Origin: Candidatus Defluviilinea proxima
GTDB lineage: Bacteria; Chloroflexota; Anaerolineae; Anaerolineales; Villigracilaceae
Length of the DNA stretch: 64,000 nucleotides
Assembly (NCBI GenBank): GCA_016721115.1
Contig: JADKIW010000001.1
Location: forward strand, 2,991,501 to 3,055,500
Reading direction: 5' to 3'
In this document: positions 1 to 8,870 of the stretch, one piece after another
Position numbering within the stretch: the first letter of the stretch is position 1
How the letters are laid out: every line of letters starts with the position of its first letter
The notes under the pieces: generated by a model
What the model was told of the DNA's origin: nothing
The model's database searches: none
The model's input: only the letters and a program-made list of their open reading frames with translations
Made by a program: the position numbers and the translations under genes

Positions 1-996
1 TTGCGCGGCGTGTTGGCAAAACTGATGGCAGAGATCACACCGGGTGATTTGAAATACTCGTGGTTCGCCGCAAGTGGAACCGAAGCCATTGAGGCCGCTA
101 TAAAGATCGCAAAACTATACACGGGCAAATCAGCATTCATTGTTTCGGTCAAAGGCTTTCATGGCAAGACCATGGGCTCGCTCTCAATGATGGGCAAGGC
201 CGATTATCGTCAACCGATGGGTACGCTGTATGGTGGGCAGGTCTATCACGTCCCGTTTGGCGATGCGGCCGCAGTGGAGAAACAACTCGAAATTTGTGAG
301 AAGGTTGGTATCGGTGTGGCGGCGGTTATCTTTGAACCGATCCAAGGTGAAGCGGGCGGTATTGTTCCGCCGGATGATTTCTGGCCGCGTGTGCGTGCCG
401 CCACGAAAAAATATGGCACGCTCTTAATTGCGGACGAAGTGCAAACGGGTCTTGGCCGGACGGGGAAACTGTGGGGTGTGAATCATTGGGATGTCACTCC
501 CGATATCATCGCCACTGCCAAATCCCTTGGTGGCGGTGTGATGCCCATCAGTGCAGTGACAACCACCGAAGAGATCTTTTATCCGATGATGTACCCGAAT
601 CCTTTTATGCATACGACGACTACCGGTGGAGGCGCCCTGGCTTGCTCTGCTGCGATTGCTGCGATCAACGTCACGCTTCGTGACCGACTTTGGGAGGGTG
701 CGGCCACAAAAGGCAGTTACATCATCGAAAAAGTGACCGAACTTGCGGATGAATTCCCGCAGTTGTATGATAAGGTAACAGGTAAAGGTTTGTTGATCGG
801 CCAGCATTTCCAGACGCCCGAGTTGGGTTACAAGGTCGCTTCAGAATTGTTCAAGCGCGGTGTACTTGTCTCTGGGACATTGACCAGCGCGCAAACGATA
901 CGCATCGAGCCGCCACTGATCATCCAGCAGGATGAAATTGACGAAGGCTTGAACCGTCTGCGTGATGCGGTCGGTGTTGTAGCAAGAACAGCGTAA
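1..996 (+). CDS. Class III aminotransferase, putrescine aminotransferase type (5' end cut by window)
   Basis: PLP-dependent class III aminotransferase, most like putrescine/diamine:2-oxoglutarate aminotransferase (PatA/YgjG type), which would turn putrescine into 4-aminobutanal. Visible are the cofactor phosphate motif ASGTEA (about residues 24-29 of the visible part), EPIQGEAGG, the DEVQTGLGRTG block with the PLP-binding Asp near 145, the Schiff-base Lys in TAKSLGGGVMP (about K174), the HTTTTGG loop and the C-terminal TIRIEPPL. The family is about 450 residues long, so roughly 120 N-terminal residues lie upstream; the TTG at base 1 is only an in-frame codon. It sits 93 bp before a complete polyamine ABC importer, which supports a polyamine substrate. 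Substrate choice among putrescine, cadaverine and GABA cannot be settled by reading. Confidence 0.85.
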   Translation: MRGVLAKLMAEITPGDLKYSWFAASGTEAIEAAIKIAKLYTGKSAFIVSVKGFHGKTMGSLSMMGKADYRQPMGTLYGGQVYHVPFGDAAAVEKQLEICEKVGIGVAAVIFEPIQGEAGGIVPPDDFWPRVRAATKKYGTLLIADEVQTGLGRTGKLWGVNHWDVTPDIIATAKSLGGGVMPISAVTTTEEIFYPMMYPNPFMHTTTTGGGALACSAAIAAINVTLRDRLWEGAATKGSYIIEKVTELADEFPQLYDKVTGKGLLIGQHFQTPELGYKVASELFKRGVLVSGTLTSAQTIRIEPPLIIQQDEIDEGLNRLRDAVGVVARTA

Positions 997-1089
997 AAGT
1001 ATTGCAACGGAATACTACCCATGTGAGTACCCTCGCAATCACCCAAAAGGTGTTTACAATACCTACATTCCACTCTGAGGAGAAGAGAG

Positions 1090-2202
1090 ATGGCAAATGA
1101 GTATGCGGTAGAGCTTAGAGATGTTGTTAAGCAGTTCACTACCCCTGAAGGACAACAATTGAACGCCGTGGATCACGTGACCATGAAGATCAAGAACGGC
1201 GAGTTCTTTTCCATGTTGGGTTCTTCGGGTTGTGGTAAGACCACGTCTTTACGGATGATCGCGGGGTTCGAGTGGCCTACGGAGGGTGAAATATATATTG
1301 AGGGGCAGGCAATGGGGCATACGCCTCCATTTCAGCGCAAGGTGAATACTGTTTTTCAAAGTTACGCCTTGTTCCAGCACATGACTGTTTTTCAGAATAT
1401 CGCCTTTGGCTTGGAAATGGAAGGCGCACAAAAAGATGAGATCGAAAAACGCGTCAAGCGCGCGTTGGAGATGGTCCAACTCACGGGTATGGAGCGACGC
1501 AAACCCAAACAACTCTCCGGCGGACAGCAACAACGCGTGGCGGTGGCGCGGTCTCTGGTCAAAGTGCCAGATGTATTGTTGCTCGATGAGCCGCTTGGTG
1601 CGTTGGATTTAAAACTTCGCAAGGAAATGCAACTTGAACTTAAAGCTCTGCAACAACAGCTCGGCATCACGTTCATCTATGTAACCCACGATCAGGAAGA
1701 AGCCATGACCATGTCTGACCGTATTGCGGTCATGAGCAAGGGTAAGGTTCAGCAAATGGGGACCCCGGTCGAGATCTATGAAAGACCTGCGAATAAGTTC
1801 GTGGCAGATTTTATCGGGGAGTCAAATTTCTTCGAAGGCAAGATCAAGTCATTGTCCAGTAGTGAGGCGGTGGTCTTCATCCCTAGCCTGAATGCAGAGT
1901 TAACAGGTCTGCCTGTTTCAGAAGGATTGGTCAACGGAGAGGAAGTCACGGTTTCAATTCGGCCTGAGAAGGTATTGATCGCTAAAAGGCCTATGGACTC
2001 GAACTCGTTCGTCGGGAAAGTGGCTAGCACGGTGTATATTGGCACCGATACGCATGTGTTTGCGGATGTGAACGGTACGCGCCTCAAGATCTTCGAGCAA
2101 AATCGAATCTCGCGACTTGACCCGAGTTCCTTCTACACGGCCGGTCAGGAGATTACGCTTGTGATGATCCCTGAGAACGTGCTTATATTGAAGAAGGAGT
2201 AA
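1090..2202 (+). CDS. potA: Spermidine/putrescine ABC transporter ATPase PotA
   Basis: Cytoplasmic ATPase of the polyamine importer, 370 residues, the normal length for PotA. Walker A GSSGCGKTT is at about 44-52, the ABC signature LSGGQQQ at about 142-148, Walker B VLLLDEP at about 162-168, the switch His in YVTHDQEEA follows, and a C-terminal TOBE-like region with SIRPEKV covers about 240-370. The start is supported by a GAGGAGAAGAG ribosome site directly upstream. It opens a four-gene potABCD set on the same strand, with potB five bases after its stop. FbpC/CysA-type importers have the same domain plan, but two PotB/PotC-type permeases and a PotD-type binding protein favour a polyamine function. 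Confidence 0.93.
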   Translation: MANEYAVELRDVVKQFTTPEGQQLNAVDHVTMKIKNGEFFSMLGSSGCGKTTSLRMIAGFEWPTEGEIYIEGQAMGHTPPFQRKVNTVFQSYALFQHMTVFQNIAFGLEMEGAQKDEIEKRVKRALEMVQLTGMERRKPKQLSGGQQQRVAVARSLVKVPDVLLLDEPLGALDLKLRKEMQLELKALQQQLGITFIYVTHDQEEAMTMSDRIAVMSKGKVQQMGTPVEIYERPANKFVADFIGESNFFEGKIKSLSSSEAVVFIPSLNAELTGLPVSEGLVNGEEVTVSIRPEKVLIAKRPMDSNSFVGKVASTVYIGTDTHVFADVNGTRLKIFEQNRISRLDPSSFYTAGQEITLVMIPENVLILKKE

Positions 2203-2207
2203 CCGCC

Positions 2208-3131
2208 ATGTTGAAACGTTTGCGCGAAAACAAGTCAGCGCAGGGTGCATTGTTAGTTTCACCAACCATGTTGTGGATGGTCGGCCTTCTTATTATCCCT
2301 TTGCTCCTTACATTGGTGATCTCTTTTGGTAAGCGGGGACCTGATGGCGATGTTATTTATACGTTCACTTTGGACAACTATATACGCTTGATGGGGTACA
2401 GTAAGGATTGTGCTAATGGACAGGCCTCCTGTTTTGACCCTTTATACGTTCAAATTCTAGGTCGTTCACTTTCACTTGCTTTCAATACAACTGTATTGGT
2501 GATCTTGCTTGCATACCCATTGGCGTATTTTATAGCGCGTGCGCATCCTAAACGTCGTAATACATTTATGTTTTTGGTGCTGATTCCGCTGTGGACAAAC
2601 TTTGTCATCCGCGTATATGCGTGGATGATGTTGCTCCGTACGCAAGGTGTGATTAACCTGATTTTGGGATGGTTTGCAAGTTTGCTCCATATCTCGTTCA
2701 CGCCGTTGGAAATGTTGTATACGCCGGGGGCAGTGCTGGTAGGTATGGTCTACGAGTTCTTGCCATTCATGATCCTGCCGATCTATACTTCGCTCGAGAA
2801 AATTGATGCTTCATTATATGAAGCTGCGGCCGACCTTGGAGCGAACGGCATCAAAACATTTGCACGAGTCACCTTGCCGCTTTCCATGCCCGGTGTAGTT
2901 GCGGGTACGATCCTGGTGTTCATCCCTGTGATGGGAACATTCATCGTCTCCGACATTTTGGGTGGAAGGCAGGTGATCCTGGTTGGGAACTTGATCCAGC
3001 GTCAATTTTTAGATGCGCGCGACCCAACCTTTGGAAGCGCGGCTTCGTTGATCCTGATGATAATGACATTGATCGTCACCTATTTCTATACACGTAAATT
3101 TGGCTTCGGAGAGGAGATTGTTGTGGCATGA
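2208..3131 (+). CDS. potB: Spermidine/putrescine ABC transporter permease PotB
   Basis: Inner-membrane permease of the polyamine importer, 307 residues, about six membrane spans. The cytoplasmic EAA coupling loop is visible as EAAADLGANGIKTFARVTLP near residues 204-223, where it would contact PotA. The first extracytoplasmic loop is long and contains two Cys (around residues 67 and 75), which could form a disulfide. The ATG lies five bases after the potA stop, so the two genes are probably translationally linked. The potC gene follows after an unusually structured 85-bp spacer. Confidence 0.92.
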   Translation: MLKRLRENKSAQGALLVSPTMLWMVGLLIIPLLLTLVISFGKRGPDGDVIYTFTLDNYIRLMGYSKDCANGQASCFDPLYVQILGRSLSLAFNTTVLVILLAYPLAYFIARAHPKRRNTFMFLVLIPLWTNFVIRVYAWMMLLRTQGVINLILGWFASLLHISFTPLEMLYTPGAVLVGMVYEFLPFMILPIYTSLEKIDASLYEAAADLGANGIKTFARVTLPLSMPGVVAGTILVFIPVMGTFIVSDILGGRQVILVGNLIQRQFLDARDPTFGSAASLILMIMTLIVTYFYTRKFGFGEEIVVA

Positions 3132-3217
3132 CCCCGCTACCTCATCTTTTGTGCAATGTAAGTAGCGGGGTGATAATCCCGCACAATACAATCTTATTAG
3201 GAATGGAGTGTGCGGGA
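3131..3217 (+). promoter_or_regulatory. potB-potC spacer with competing hairpins over the potC start
   Basis: Two perfect inverted repeats lie in tandem. Hairpin 1 has 10-bp arms ACCCCGCTAC (3131-3140) and GTAGCGGGGT (3162-3171). Hairpin 2 has 9-bp arms TCCCGCACA (3177-3185) and TGTGCGGGA (3209-3217); its 3' arm ends on the A of the potC ATG and its loop holds the GGAG ribosome site (3205-3208). A third pairing, GCGGGG (3165-3170) with TCCCGC (3177-3182) across a six-base loop, would break both. This suggests control of potC translation or of mRNA stability; it is inference from sequence only. Confidence 0.5.
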
Positions 3218-4110
3218 TGAATCCCCATCGCCGACATCCGCTCATTTTCTCTTCTGCCATGCTGGTGTACGTATTCCTGTATGCGCCTATCGTTGTGTTG
3301 ATCCTCTTTTCATTCAACGCCTCACGCACGAACATTACGTTCGAGGGGTTTATCCCAAAGTATAGTGAACGTGTTGTCATGGAAGGGAGCATGGTGAAAT
3401 CCAGCCCGTGTGGTCCTTTCCATTGGTTTTGTGAGCTTTCAAAGAACAAAGAAGTTGCTGAGGCGGCAGGCAATACATTGAAAATTGCCTTCACGTCCAC
3501 GATCATTTCCACCATCGTTGGCACAATGGCAGCACTTGCGCTCCAACGATATGACTTCAAGTGGAAACCCTTCTCGCAAATTTCATTGTATATCCCGATC
3601 GTCATTCCTGAGATCGTGATGGGCATTGGGATCCTGACCCTTTTCACCCAGTTGTTTGGCATCATCAACAATTCTCTTGGATTGACCGGCGATTCAAGAC
3701 TCAGCTTGGGGCTGGGTACGGTTATTCTGAGTCATATTGCCTTCAGTATTCCTTTTGTGACGCTCGTAGTGCAGGCGCGCTTGCAAGGATTCGACAAATC
3801 CTTTGAAGAGGCCGCCATGGACCTGGGTGCGAACGAGTGGATCACTTTCCGGCGTGTGACCCTTCCCACGATCCTGCCCGGTATTCTTTCAGGTGCATTA
3901 CTGGCTTTTACCTTATCGCTGGATGACTTTGTGATCACGTTCTTCACAAATGGACCGGGCTCAACAACCTTGCCGATCTATGTTTATGGCTTGTTAAGAC
4001 GTATCATCACCCCGCAGGTCAATGCACTCTCCACAGTTTGGATCCTGCTGGTATTTTCCGTTGTGTTGTTGTTGCAATGGGTACAGAGCCGTGAACAGAA
4101 GCAACATTAG
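3217..4110 (+). CDS. potC: Spermidine/putrescine ABC transporter permease PotC
   Basis: Second membrane permease of the polyamine importer, 297 residues from the chosen ATG. It has about six membrane spans and the EAA loop EEAAMDLGANEWITFRRVTLP. As in PotB, the first external loop has been extended with two Cys residues (PCGPFHWFC). The ATG at 3217 is preferred over an in-frame GTG at 3208 because GGAG at 3205-3208 is correctly spaced for the ATG but overlaps the GTG. The neighbours and spacing place it in the potABCD transcript. Confidence 0.9.
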   Translation: MNPHRRHPLIFSSAMLVYVFLYAPIVVLILFSFNASRTNITFEGFIPKYSERVVMEGSMVKSSPCGPFHWFCELSKNKEVAEAAGNTLKIAFTSTIISTIVGTMAALALQRYDFKWKPFSQISLYIPIVIPEIVMGIGILTLFTQLFGIINNSLGLTGDSRLSLGLGTVILSHIAFSIPFVTLVVQARLQGFDKSFEEAAMDLGANEWITFRRVTLPTILPGILSGALLAFTLSLDDFVITFFTNGPGSTTLPIYVYGLLRRIITPQVNALSTVWILLVFSVVLLLQWVQSREQKQH

Positions 4111-4179
4111 TTTAGGTACTGCACGGATTCGCCGTGTCCGTGTTGCCGTGTATCAATTAATTCCCTAAAGGAGAAAGAG

Positions 4180-5355
4180 ATGAGCAAGAAAAATATTTTG
4201 AATGTTTTGGGGGTGTTGGTTATCGCCAGCCTGATGTTGGTTTCCTGCGGTGGGCAAGGAGAGCCTGCGGCTCCAGAGCCAGCCACGGATGCTCCTGCGT
4301 CCACGACCAGCAAGGTTACATCCAGCGGTTTCGAATGTCCTGAACCGAATCCGCGCATGGAAGTGACCTCGAAGGAATTGAACGTCTTTGTGTGGACTGA
4401 ATATTTCCCGCAGGATATGCTGGATTGTTTCGAATTGGTCTATGACATCAAGTTGAATCGAGATGAGTATTCCAGCAATGAGGAAATGTACGCCAAGGTT
4501 TCAGCTGGTGGTACTGCCTATGACCTCGTTCAGCCTACAGATTACATCATCGGTTTGATGATCCGCCAGAATCTGTTACAGGAACTGGACAAATCGAAAA
4601 TGCCGAACATTGGTAACTTCGATGCAGGCTGGATGGATCAAGACTTTGATCCAGGTAACAAATACACCGTCCCCTATTTGGCTGGAACAGACGCGATCAT
4701 TGTGAACACCGATGCCGTCGAGAATGTCCCTGAATCGTGGGCAGACTTATGGAAGCCTGAGTATGCTGGGAAAATGATCTTCCTGGATGACTCTCGCGCA
4801 GTGATCGGTTTTACCTTGTTGACACTGGGATACGATGTCAATACCAAAGATCCTGCTCAACTTTCCGAAGCCAAAGCCAAATTGGCCGAGCTTATTCCGA
4901 ACGTGAAGGTGTTCGATAGTGATAGCCCCAAGACTGCCTTGATTGCTGGTGACGTGGATTTAGGCATGACCTGGACAGGTGAAGCTTTTATTGCCAATCA
5001 GGAGAATCCTGCCATTCAATATGTTTACCCCAAGGAAGGCCCCATCCTTTGGCAGGATAACTGGGCCATGTTGGCTGGCGCGGCTCATACAGATGCCGCG
5101 TATGCATGGATGAATTACACCATGCAGGGCGATGTCTTCTGGTTGACGGTCCGTGATTTCCAATATACCAACCCGAACAAAGCCGCGTTGGAATTTGCGA
5201 AGGCAAATCATCCTGAAGTGTATGATGCTTACGCCAATTCGCCGATCACCAATCCCCCCGCCGAAGTTGTGGCAAATGGACATGGTATTGCAGATGTTGG
5301 TGATGCAACTCCGTTGTACGATGATATTTGGGTGGAAGTAAAGGGCGGTAACTAG
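4180..5355 (+). CDS. potD: Polyamine-binding lipoprotein PotD
   Basis: Extracytoplasmic solute-binding component of the polyamine importer, 391 residues. The N-terminus is a lipoprotein signal: charged MSKKN, hydrophobic core, then lipobox LVSC with Cys23 as lipidation site, followed by a Pro/Ala/Thr-rich tether. The mature part shows the PotD/PotF-type start NVFVWTEYFPQDMLDCFE, followed by TAYDLVQPTDYIIGLMI and MTWTGEAF, typical of polyamine-binding proteins. The start has an AAAGGAGAAAGAG ribosome site. A strong terminator lies 12 bases after the stop, ending the pot operon. Exact ligand (putrescine or spermidine) is not readable. Confidence 0.92.
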   Translation: MSKKNILNVLGVLVIASLMLVSCGGQGEPAAPEPATDAPASTTSKVTSSGFECPEPNPRMEVTSKELNVFVWTEYFPQDMLDCFELVYDIKLNRDEYSSNEEMYAKVSAGGTAYDLVQPTDYIIGLMIRQNLLQELDKSKMPNIGNFDAGWMDQDFDPGNKYTVPYLAGTDAIIVNTDAVENVPESWADLWKPEYAGKMIFLDDSRAVIGFTLLTLGYDVNTKDPAQLSEAKAKLAELIPNVKVFDSDSPKTALIAGDVDLGMTWTGEAFIANQENPAIQYVYPKEGPILWQDNWAMLAGAAHTDAAYAWMNYTMQGDVFWLTVRDFQYTNPNKAALEFAKANHPEVYDAYANSPITNPPAEVVANGHGIADVGDATPLYDDIWVEVKGGN

Positions 5356-5367
5356 GTTTGTGTTTTG

Positions 5368-5408
5368 AATCTGCCTGACTGTGTATGCATGCAGTCAGGC
5401 AGATTTTG
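5368..5408 (+). terminator. Intrinsic terminator after potD
   Basis: A perfect 14-bp inverted repeat (5368-5381 with 5392-5405; 10-nt loop) with arms AATCTGCCTGACTG and its complement, followed by a short TTTTG tract. Position 12 bases beyond the potD stop fits the end of the transporter transcript. Confidence 0.8.
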
Positions 5409-5465
5409 TAAGACTCTAACTCGCACTGTGCGGGTTATAAAACTAATGGAGAATAGAAAGGATTT

Positions 5466-6674
5466 ATGAAAGTATTACTCGTGGGAACAGGGGGAGTGGG
5501 GGAAGCTATTGCCGCAATCGCCAAACCACGTCCGTGGATGGAGTTGATGGTACTTGCTGATTACAACATCGAACGAGCAAAGGAAGTGCAAGGCAAACTG
5601 GGGGATGAAAAACGCTTCCCTGCCGAATTTGTTGATGCCAGCAAACAAGAAATGATCGAGGAACTGGCTCGCAAATATCAAGTTGACCTCATCATGAATT
5701 CTGTTGACCCGATCTTCAATAAACAAATATTTGATGCAGCATACAATGTCGGTGTCAAATATATGGATATGGCCATGACCTTGTCTGAGCCGCATCCTAC
5801 TGACCCGTTCCACAAGTCGGGCGTCAAACTTGGTGATTATCAATTTGAAAAGGCCAAAGAATGGGAAGAGAAAAACCTGCTTGCGATGGTCGGCTTCGGT
5901 GTGGAGCCCGGCATGGCCGACGTGTTCGCCCGTTATGCACAGGATTATCTCTTCGATGAAATTGACGAGATCGGGATCCGTGATGGCGCCAATATTTCAA
6001 TTGATGGATATGAGTTTGCCCCGAACTTTTCAATATGGACCACGATCGAGGAATGTTTAAATCCGCCAGTGATTTATGAGGAAGGAAAAGGTTGGTTCAC
6101 CACGGAACCATTCTCCGAACCTGAAGTATTTGACTTCCCAGAGATCGGTCCAGTTGAAATTGTGAATGTAGAACATGAAGAAGTGTTGCTCGTGCCGCGT
6201 TGGATCAAGGCAAAACGAGTGACCTTCAAATATGGTCTGGGACAGGAATTCATCGATGTGTTGAAGACGCTTCATAAACTCGGCCTTGATAAAAAGGACA
6301 AGATCAAGGTCAAGGGTATTGACGTTTCACCGCGCGATGTAGTTGCCGCGAGCCTGCCGGACCCTGCCCATCTTGGTAACAAGATGCATGGCAAAACCTG
6401 TGCTGGTACATGGATCACCGGCACAAAAGACGGCACGAAGAAGGAAATCTACCTCTATCAGATCGCGGACAATGAACAGTGCATGAAGGTTTGGGGATGT
6501 CAGGCGGTTGTGGCGCAGACAGCTTTCAGCGCGGTCATTGCCATGGACTTGATCGAGCATGGTATTTGGAGTGGCGCGGGCGTGCTTGGCCCTGAAGCTT
6601 TTGAACCTGTCCCATTTATGGAGAAAATGGCCGAGTATGGATTTCCGTATGGGATGAGGGAAGTGAATAAGTAA
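5466..6674 (+). CDS. Saccharopine dehydrogenase family oxidoreductase
   Basis: Soluble NAD(P)-dependent oxidoreductase of the saccharopine/carboxynorspermidine dehydrogenase superfamily, 402 residues. The N-terminal Rossmann motif VLLVGTGGVGEAIA is at residues 3-16; GFGVEPGMADVFARYA, the family core, is near 140-155; and LPDPAHLGNKMHGKTCAGTW lies in the C-terminal half. The start has an AAAGGAT site. Members act on lysine-derived saccharopine or on carboxy(nor)spermidine in polyamine synthesis. The position between a polyamine importer and amine-processing enzymes favours an amino-acid or polyamine role, but the reaction and its direction cannot be fixed. A small GC-rich hairpin (about 5419-5437) precedes it. 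Confidence 0.8.
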   Translation: MKVLLVGTGGVGEAIAAIAKPRPWMELMVLADYNIERAKEVQGKLGDEKRFPAEFVDASKQEMIEELARKYQVDLIMNSVDPIFNKQIFDAAYNVGVKYMDMAMTLSEPHPTDPFHKSGVKLGDYQFEKAKEWEEKNLLAMVGFGVEPGMADVFARYAQDYLFDEIDEIGIRDGANISIDGYEFAPNFSIWTTIEECLNPPVIYEEGKGWFTTEPFSEPEVFDFPEIGPVEIVNVEHEEVLLVPRWIKAKRVTFKYGLGQEFIDVLKTLHKLGLDKKDKIKVKGIDVSPRDVVAASLPDPAHLGNKMHGKTCAGTWITGTKDGTKKEIYLYQIADNEQCMKVWGCQAVVAQTAFSAVIAMDLIEHGIWSGAGVLGPEAFEPVPFMEKMAEYGFPYGMREVNK

Positions 6675-6687
6675 ATAGATGTGTAGG

Positions 6688-6725
6688 TAAACAGGTATAC
6701 ACGTATTTACTTGTGTACCTGTTTA
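6688..6725. repeat. Palindromic spacer repeat, copy 1 (TAAACAGGTA core)
   Basis: Arms TAAACAGGTA (6688-6697) and TACCTGTTTA (6716-6725) are perfect complements. The core AACAGGTA/TACCTGTT reappears, with the whole palindrome varied, in the next two spacers of this cluster (8797-8841 and 10169-10209). It may end the upstream transcript, because the next gene has its own promoter. Confidence 0.65.
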
Positions 6726-6827
6726 TGAGTTTGTTTACTTTGTCAGAGTCAGAAAATGTTTGTTGAGACTGTACCAGCTATCCATTAAGAAGGAAGCGTG
6801 TTCTTCGTCCAAATCGGAAGTGGTGCG

Positions 6828-6856
6828 TTGAATAAAGTCTGGTCGAATTGTATAAT
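6828..6856 (+). promoter_or_regulatory. Sigma-70-type promoter for the aldehyde ferredoxin oxidoreductase gene
   Basis: TTGAAT (6828-6833), 17-base spacer, TATAAT (6851-6856), 25 bases before the ATG at 6882. An excellent AGGAGG ribosome site follows at about 6871-6876. This predicts that the oxidoreductase and the aminotransferases after it form a transcription unit separate from the pot genes. Confidence 0.7.
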
Positions 6857-6881
6857 TTAGAAAAATATTTAGGAGGTCGTC

Positions 6882-8789
6882 ATGCCAAACGGTTATAACG
6901 GTAAGATCCTGCACGTTGATTTAACGAAAGGTTCGTTGACTGTCGAAGAGCCAACTGAGGCTTTCTATCGTAAATATATGGGTGGGAGTGCGATGGGGAT
7001 GCATTATATTTTGCGTGATATGCCGAAAGGTGCCGACCCGCTTGGGCCTGAGAACGTGTTGACCTTGATGGCTGGTGTGACGACTGGCGCGGCGATCTCG
7101 GGGCAGAGTCGTTTGAATGCGAATGCCAAGTCACCGATCAGCGGTGGTATTGGCGATTCGCAGAGCGGTGGATTTTTCCCTGCGGAATTAAAGTTCGCAG
7201 GTTTCGATGGGATCGTGGTCAAAGGCAAATCATCAAAGCCTGTGTATCTTTGTATCATTGATGGTAAATACGAATTGCGTGATGCTGCGCATTTGATGGG
7301 CAAGAAATCGGGCGAAGTGGATGACATCATTCACAAGGAAGTGGACCCGAAGGCTGAGATTTTACAACACGGCATGGGCGCAGAGAATGGCGTGCTGTTC
7401 TCAACATTGGTTTCCATGTCTAATCGCCATAACGGACGTACAGGCATGGGCTTGGTGATGGCTTCGAAAAACCTCAAGGCGGTGGTGGTACGCGGAACGG
7501 GGAAGGCGAAAGTTGCCAATCAAAAAGCGATCACTGACTTGAATCGTATTGGTCCGAAGGCTATTCCTGAAAATGGTGATATGGACGGCCTCGCCAAACA
7601 TGGCACAGCTGTTGTTGTATTGTTCAACAACACCATCGGCACATTGCCGACCCGTAACTATAACGAAGGTCAATTCGAAGGTTGCGAACCGATCAGTGGC
7701 GAACGCATGACGGAAACCGTGTTGAAGGAACGCGATACTTGTTATGCTTGTGTGGTGAAATGCAAGCGCGTGGTTGAGATCAAAGACGGGCCCTATAAAG
7801 TCGATCCGCGTTACGGCGGCGCTGAATACGAAACACTCGGTACGTTCGGTTCCTATTGTGGCGTTGATGATCTTGCCGCGGTCAACCTTGCGAATCAAAT
7901 TTGCAATGAATATGCAGTGGATACCATCGCGGCTGGCGCGACCATTGCTTTCGCGATGGAGTGCTACGAGAAGGGCATCATCACCAAAGAACAAACTGGT
8001 GGCCTTGAACTTAAATTTGGCAATGCATCTGCGATGATCACCGCACTCGAACAGATCGTAAAGAATGAAGGCGTGCTCGGTAAAGTGCTCTCACAAGGTT
8101 CGGAACGCGCCGCCAAAGTGTGGGGCAATGGTGCCGATGAATGTCTTATCACAGTTAAAGGTGCCGAGTCCCCTGCGCACATGCCGCAAGCCAAACGTTC
8201 GCTCGCGTTGATCTATGCGATCAACCCGTTCGGCGCCGATCATCAATCGTCTGAGCATGATCCGTATTACGAAGAAGGCGTTGGCGATTTCAATCTCGAC
8301 CGTCTCAAACAGATCGGCCTTGGTTCACCGCAACCTGCTTACAGCCTCACCGAAGAGAAAGTCCGCTTTGCGTATGAGACCGAAGTCTTTTACTCCATGC
8401 TCGATTCAGCAGAACTCTGTCAATTCGTTTGGGGCCCCACGTGGACTCTCTACGATGGTCAGCAAACTGCGGACATGGTCAATGCTGTCACCGGTTGGGA
8501 TATGACCCTTGATGAATTGATGGAAGTCGGCCGCCGCCGTTTGAGCCTCTTCCGTGTGTTCAATGCCCGCGAAGGCCTCGGACGAAAAGACGACAAACTG
8601 CCAAAGAAATTTTTCAAAGCTCTGGCAGGTACTGGCCCCACTGCGGGCTTCGCTCTGACTCACGAGGAAGTTGATTCAGCGATAGATCACTATTACAAGC
8701 TGGCAGGCCTTAACGCTGACGGCGCCCCGACCCTTGAGACTCTCAAGAAACACGATGTCGAGTGGGCGGCTGAATATTTACCAGCGTAA
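6882..8789 (+). CDS. Aldehyde ferredoxin oxidoreductase family protein (tungsten/molybdenum)
   Basis: Cytoplasmic tungsto- or molybdo-enzyme that oxidises aldehydes to acids with ferredoxin as electron acceptor; 635 residues, the usual AOR length. The N-terminal AOR domain (GYNGKILHVDLTKG, then YMGGSAMGMHYI) carries bis-pterin contacts. The [4Fe-4S] ligands are C287, C290 and C294 (CYACVVKC, the standard C-x2-C-x3-C) and C513 in AELCQF. AHMPQAKR and NPFGADHQSSEHDP fit the central and C-terminal domains. Neighbours are a saccharopine-type dehydrogenase upstream and two class III aminotransferases downstream, so the likely substrates are aldehydes made by transamination (4-aminobutanal or succinate semialdehyde are candidates). 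Metal and substrate are inferred. Confidence 0.9.
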   Translation: MPNGYNGKILHVDLTKGSLTVEEPTEAFYRKYMGGSAMGMHYILRDMPKGADPLGPENVLTLMAGVTTGAAISGQSRLNANAKSPISGGIGDSQSGGFFPAELKFAGFDGIVVKGKSSKPVYLCIIDGKYELRDAAHLMGKKSGEVDDIIHKEVDPKAEILQHGMGAENGVLFSTLVSMSNRHNGRTGMGLVMASKNLKAVVVRGTGKAKVANQKAITDLNRIGPKAIPENGDMDGLAKHGTAVVVLFNNTIGTLPTRNYNEGQFEGCEPISGERMTETVLKERDTCYACVVKCKRVVEIKDGPYKVDPRYGGAEYETLGTFGSYCGVDDLAAVNLANQICNEYAVDTIAAGATIAFAMECYEKGIITKEQTGGLELKFGNASAMITALEQIVKNEGVLGKVLSQGSERAAKVWGNGADECLITVKGAESPAHMPQAKRSLALIYAINPFGADHQSSEHDPYYEEGVGDFNLDRLKQIGLGSPQPAYSLTEEKVRFAYETEVFYSMLDSAELCQFVWGPTWTLYDGQQTADMVNAVTGWDMTLDELMEVGRRRLSLFRVFNAREGLGRKDDKLPKKFFKALAGTGPTAGFALTHEEVDSAIDHYYKLAGLNADGAPTLETLKKHDVEWAAEYLPA

Positions 8790-8796
8790 ACAAGAT

Positions 8797-8841
8797 GTAG
8801 ACACGTAAACAGGTAGATACATCGCCTGTTTACGTGTCTAC
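8797..8841. repeat. Palindromic spacer repeat, copy 2 (17-bp perfect arms)
   Basis: Perfect 17-bp arms GTAGACACGTAAACAGG (8797-8813) and its complement (8825-8841) around an 11-base loop, starting eight bases after the AOR stop. Shares the AACAGG/CCTGTT core with copies at 6688 and 10169. Confidence 0.75.
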
Positions 8842-8870
8842 TTGTCTATGTTCGTTCCCGAAAGAAAATT

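Noticed and set aside
3009..3671. 220-residue - strand ORF across potB-potC
   Set aside because: Runs against two clear permease genes; the product has no domain and the frame is explained by their codon usage.
7401..7994. 197-residue - strand ORF opposite the first aldehyde oxidoreductase
   Set aside because: It is the antisense shadow of a well-conserved gene, without a ribosome site or recognisable domain.
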